Assembly: GCA_937928385.1 (NCBI GenBank) | Contig: CALEZD010000039.1 | Span: forward strand, 1 to 9,118 | DNA length: 9,118 bases | DNA from: an uncultured Bacteroidota bacterium | Lineage (GTDB): Bacteria; Bacteroidota; Bacteroidia; Chitinophagales; Chitinophagaceae | Direction: 5' to 3' | Shown here: positions 6,614-9,118 of the stretch, in pieces | Position numbering within the stretch: the first letter of the stretch is position 1 | How the letters are laid out: each line of letters begins with the position of its first letter | Made by a program: the position numbers and the translations under genes | The notes under the pieces: generated by a model | Told to the model about the DNA's origin: nothing | What the model saw: only the letters and a program-made list of their open reading frames with translations | Databases searched by the model: none

Positions 6614-7869
6614 ACTGCTTTTACCAATCCCTTGTATGCGTTTTCAGTCATAACAATTCCGGCGTCCACAAGGTCGCCTATAGCCAGGGCTATTCCACCC
6701 AATGACATAATGTTTAATGAAATACCGAACAGTTTGACCATCATAAAGCCAATCAACACGGACAAGGGGATAGTAACAATTGCCACCACTGCACTCCGTA
6801 CATGAAAAAGAAATATCAACACAATAATAGATACCACAATAATTTCTTCAATCAATGCCTCTTTCAGCGTAGCCACCGCGGCTTCTATGAGCGTGCTGCG
6901 GTCGTAAGCAATTTTGATTTTTACCCCCGGTGGTAATCCTTTTTCTACATCTGCCAGTCTTTCTTTCACATGGTCAATTACCTCCTTCGGATTTTCACCG
7001 TACCGTGCTACGACTACCCCACCTACCACCTCGCCTTCACCGTTTTCATCTGCAATTCCTAAACGGATATCGCTGCTCATTTGTACATCGGCTACATCTT
7101 TAAGTTTGATTGGAATTGATTTATAGGCTCCTACCGCTATTTCTTCAATATCTTTAATACCCTTTACATACCCCAGGCCCCGGATCATATATCCCATCCG
7201 GTTCATTTCGAATATGCTACCTCCCACATCCCTGTTGTTTGCTTTCAGTGCATTTGCAACATCCATTGCAGAGACATTGTAATAAATCAATTTATGAGGA
7301 TTGATACTCACCTGGTACTGTTTCTGAAATCCGCCAAATGAAGCTACTTCGCTTACCCCATCTACATTCTGCAAAGCGAATTTTACATACCAATCCTGCA
7401 CTGCTCTCAGTTCACCCAGGTCATAGCCGTCACCTTGCAATGTGTACCAAAAAACATGTCCTACCCCTGTACCATCCGGACCTAATGCGGGCGTTACTCC
7501 TTGTGGCAGCGCCTGTTGTGCAAAATTCAATCGCTCCAGCACTCGGGTTCTGGCCCAGTATATCTCAGCATCATCATTGAAAATGACAAAAATGAAACTC
7601 ATACCAAACATAGATGCTGCACGTATGGATTTTACGTTAGGAATTCCCTGCAAGTTGGAAACCAGGGGATAGGTTATCTGGTCTTCCATGATTTGCGGAT
7701 TCCGTCCCATCCATTCCGTGTAGACTATTACCTGGTTTTCAGAAAGGTCCGGAATAGCATCAACCGGCGTGGTCATCACAGACCACACCCCTCCTGCTAC
7801 GATCAGCAAAATACCAATCCATACAAAAAAGCGATTGTGCGTTGACCAGGAAATGATTTTCTCTATCAT
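6595..7869 (-). CDS. cusA: CusA-type heavy-metal RND pump, N-terminal part (TM1 to TM4)
   Basis: A 424-residue ORF with the usual start of a CusA/CzcA pump: MIEKIISWSTHNR, TM1 (about 14-33) and TTPVDAIPDLSENQVIVYTEW. The first periplasmic loop (about 34-335) includes IYWARTRVLERL and LGPDGTGVGHVFWYTL, followed by TM2 (338-356), TM3 (360-380) and TM4 (387-407). Asp402 in TM4 (GDLVDAGIVMTEN) matches the proton-relay aspartate of CusA, and the DAxIVM form is that of the Cu/Ag subgroup rather than the Zn/Co/Cd subgroup. The ORF stops at TAA 6597-6595, just after TM4 in the cytoplasmic TM4-TM5 loop, where family members of about 1040-1060 residues run on. Apart from this break nothing is degraded. 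It is first in the operon; the nearest upstream element is the hairpin at 8034-8057, so the operon promoter should lie in 7870-8033. Confidence 0.92.
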   Translation of the reverse strand: MIEKIISWSTHNRFFVWIGILLIVAGGVWSVMTTPVDAIPDLSENQVIVYTEWMGRNPQIMEDQITYPLVSNLQGIPNVKSIRAASMFGMSFIFVIFNDDAEIYWARTRVLERLNFAQQALPQGVTPALGPDGTGVGHVFWYTLQGDGYDLGELRAVQDWYVKFALQNVDGVSEVASFGGFQKQYQVSINPHKLIYYNVSAMDVANALKANNRDVGGSIFEMNRMGYMIRGLGYVKGIKDIEEIAVGAYKSIPIKLKDVADVQMSSDIRLGIADENGEGEVVGGVVVARYGENPKEVIDHVKERLADVEKGLPPGVKIKIAYDRSTLIEAAVATLKEALIEEIIVVSIIVLIFLFHVRSAVVAIVTIPLSVLIGFMMVKLFGISLNIMSLGGIALAIGDLVDAGIVMTENAYKGLVKAVLKTGK

Positions 7870-8033
7870 AGCGCGTATTCAGTTAAACATGTCACACAGA
7901 TCAGTTTTTTATACCCAATGTGTGAAACGGTGTCAGATATGTAATAACCCTCCCTACTCCGGAATTGCTACGGCTATCCAACAAGTAGTAAATTCCAAAC
8001 ATCCGGTTTCAAAAACAATGATGTCGCCAAATT
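7870..8033 (-). promoter_or_regulatory. Leader/promoter region of the efflux operon
   Basis: This 164-bp gap between the peroxidase hairpin and the first pump ORF should hold the operon promoter. Read on the minus strand, TTTG at 8013-8010 is followed 19 nt later by TACTACTTG (7990-7982), a poor match to the Bacteroidota TTTG...TAnnTTTG pattern. A 7-bp inverted repeat, TCACACA (7892-7898) and TGTGTGA (7919-7925), lies near the start codon and could be an operator or a leader hairpin. No riboswitch or CueR/CsoR-type operator was recognised. No Shine-Dalgarno site precedes the ATG. Confidence 0.35.
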
Positions 8034-8057
8034 GCCTGGTGACTTTTGTCACCAGGC
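8034..8057 (-). terminator. Hairpin terminator after the cytochrome c peroxidase gene
   Basis: GCCTGGTGAC (8034-8043) and GTCACCAGGC (8048-8057) form a perfect 10-bp GC-rich stem with a 4-nt loop. It sits 27 nt downstream of the peroxidase stop codon, the expected place for a terminator. On the minus strand it is followed by AATTTGG, not a good T-tract, so termination may be incomplete or the stem may mainly protect the mRNA 3' end. If it leaks, the efflux operon would receive some read-through. Confidence 0.65.
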
Positions 8058-8084
8058 CTTATACAATATCCTTAACTTACCATA

Positions 8085-9118
8085 CTAAAACGGGCTGCTG
8101 TATAGCTCGTTGTTCGCCAATGTCTCATCTGTCAGGGTCCTCAAAAAAGCGACAAGGTCGGCTTTATCCTGTGCTGACAACCTGAGTCCTGTATTAGTAG
8201 TTGCAAGCAGTGCCGGGTCAAGAGTCTGCGATTTTTTTATCCCGTTATTATAATGATTGACAACCTCTTCCAGTGTTTTAAACCTGCCGTCGTGCATATA
8301 AGGTGCTGTCAAAGCAATATTCCTTAAAGAGGGAACCTTAAACTTAGCCCGGTCATTTGCAGACTTGCTCACTTCCTGCCTGCCAATATCTGTTTGTTGG
8401 CCATCTGCATCAAGGCCATTGTTCATATAACGGTTGTTCGAAAAATTGAAACCGCTATGGCAATGTGCACAATCAGCTCCTGACTGTGCCGGCAAAAATT
8501 CATTATACTCCATAAAGAACAACTGCCTCCCATGCTCTTCACTGGCTGTAAGAGTAACTTCCCCCGCCAGGTATTTGTCGTATTTGGATTGGTTGGAAAC
8601 AACAGTATTCATGAATTGTTCTAATGCCAGCGATATTTTTTCTGAAGTCACCTCTTCGCTATTGAATGCACGCACGAATTGGTCTCTGTATTGTTTGCTG
8701 GCGCTTAACTTACTAACTACATTTTCCAACGTTTCATTCATCTCGAGTGGGTCTTGTATGGGTTTCAGAGCCTGGTCGCGAAGCAGATGGGCCCTTCCAT
8801 CCCAAAAGAACTCGTTGGTATGCCATGCCGTATTAAAAACGCTCATCGCCTGTCGTTTTCCGGGTTTCCCTTCTACACCAATTGAGAACCGGGCTGTATC
8901 TGTAAAACCATTGGACTGTAAATGACAACTGGCACATGACTGGCTTCCGTCTTTAGACATCATTTTTTCGTGAAAAAGCATACGTCCCAATTTCACGCCT
9001 TCTATCGTAGGCGGATTGTCCTTAAAATCGGGCATTGGGAAAGTACCGGGATTAAAATCATACAATGTTGCATTGTAGGTGGCACTCTCTTGTGTAACAG
9101 GTTTCGAGTCTTTCTTAC
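8085..9118 (-). CDS. Di-heme cytochrome c peroxidase / MauG-like protein (5' end outside window)
   Basis: The frame is open from the right edge to TAG at 8087-8085, about 344 codons, with no ATG in the window; a TTG at 9065-9063 is in frame but internal, because the frame reads on upstream (KKDSKPVTQESATYNATLYD). The charged, low-complexity upstream segment would suit the region after a lipoprotein or signal peptide lying outside. Two c-type heme sites are present: CASCH (8936-8922) and CAHCH (8471-8457). FFWDGRA and TAPYMHDGRF are hallmark segments of the bacterial di-heme CCP/MauG family; the Met in the latter is a possible axial heme ligand. The protein should be periplasmic, reducing peroxide or carrying out MauG/MbnH-type oxidation; motifs alone do not choose between these. 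It is separated from the copper-type efflux operon by a hairpin but runs the same way, so a shared role in metal or redox stress is plausible but inferred. Confidence 0.92.
   Translation of the reverse strand, partial: KKDSKPVTQESATYNATLYDFNPGTFPMPDFKDNPPTIEGVKLGRMLFHEKMMSKDGSQSCASCHLQSNGFTDTARFSIGVEGKPGKRQAMSVFNTAWHTNEFFWDGRAHLLRDQALKPIQDPLEMNETLENVVSKLSASKQYRDQFVRAFNSEEVTSEKISLALEQFMNTVVSNQSKYDKYLAGEVTLTASEEHGRQLFFMEYNEFLPAQSGADCAHCHSGFNFSNNRYMNNGLDADGQQTDIGRQEVSKSANDRAKFKVPSLRNIALTAPYMHDGRFKTLEEVVNHYNNGIKKSQTLDPALLATTNTGLRLSAQDKADLVAFLRTLTDETLANNELYSSPF

Noticed and set aside
7769..8185. Plus-strand ORF of 138 codons across the operon leader
   Set aside because: It runs over the pump N-terminus, the hairpin at 8034-8057 and the peroxidase C-terminus in antisense, and its translation resembles no family.
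8434..8925. Plus-strand ORF of 163 codons
   Set aside because: It is fully antisense to the peroxidase between its two heme motifs; the low stop density comes from the codon pattern of the real gene.
9063..9065. TTG as start of the peroxidase
   Set aside because: The same frame is open upstream to the window edge with plausible sequence, so the true start with its export signal lies outside.

Overview
The window reads as a copper/silver detoxification locus from a member of the Bacteroidota. A Chitinophagaceae- or Sphingobacteriia-like source is my best guess. The grounds are the protein styles (lipoprotein adaptors with a heavy-metal-binding domain, a Bacteroidota-type AraC sensor domain, a Bacteroidota-type di-heme peroxidase), tightly packed genes without convincing Shine-Dalgarno sites, and AT-rich intergenic DNA. 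All supported genes lie on the minus strand, so transcription runs from high to low coordinates.

In transcription order, the window opens with a di-heme cytochrome c peroxidase/MauG-like gene (9118 to 8085), whose N-terminus is cut off by the right edge. A perfect 10-bp hairpin (8034-8057) follows. A gap of about 165 bp then precedes a five-ORF operon. This is an HME-RND pump of the Cu/Ag (CusA) type encoded as two ORFs (7869-6595 and 6595-4676), a methionine-rich TolC-like outer-membrane channel (4671-3421), and two different CusB-like lipoprotein adaptors (3446-2154 and 2152-950), each with an N-terminal Cys/His/Met metal-binding module. Junctions within the operon are a 1-nt overlap, a 4-nt gap, a 26-nt overlap and a 1-nt gap, which indicates one transcript with translational coupling. 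A T-tract hairpin at 762-786 may end it. Beyond an AT-rich 618-bp gap with a possible gene remnant and an imperfect repeat, the left edge holds the first 110 codons of an AraC-family regulator (331 to 1).

Together the operon encodes a tripartite exporter. The inner-membrane pump takes metal, probably Cu(I)/Ag(I), from the periplasm or membrane. The adaptors bind and hand over metal and bridge to the outer-membrane channel, which releases it.

The most unusual point is the split of CusA in the cytoplasmic TM4-TM5 loop. The two ORFs meet at TAATG. A canonical -1 slippery heptamer (T TTA AAA) sits nine nucleotides before the stop, in the right frame to fuse the two ORFs into one protein of about 1064 residues. 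Whether this is programmed frameshifting, a genuinely split pump made by termination-reinitiation, a disabling mutation, or a homopolymer sequencing error cannot be settled from the sequence alone.
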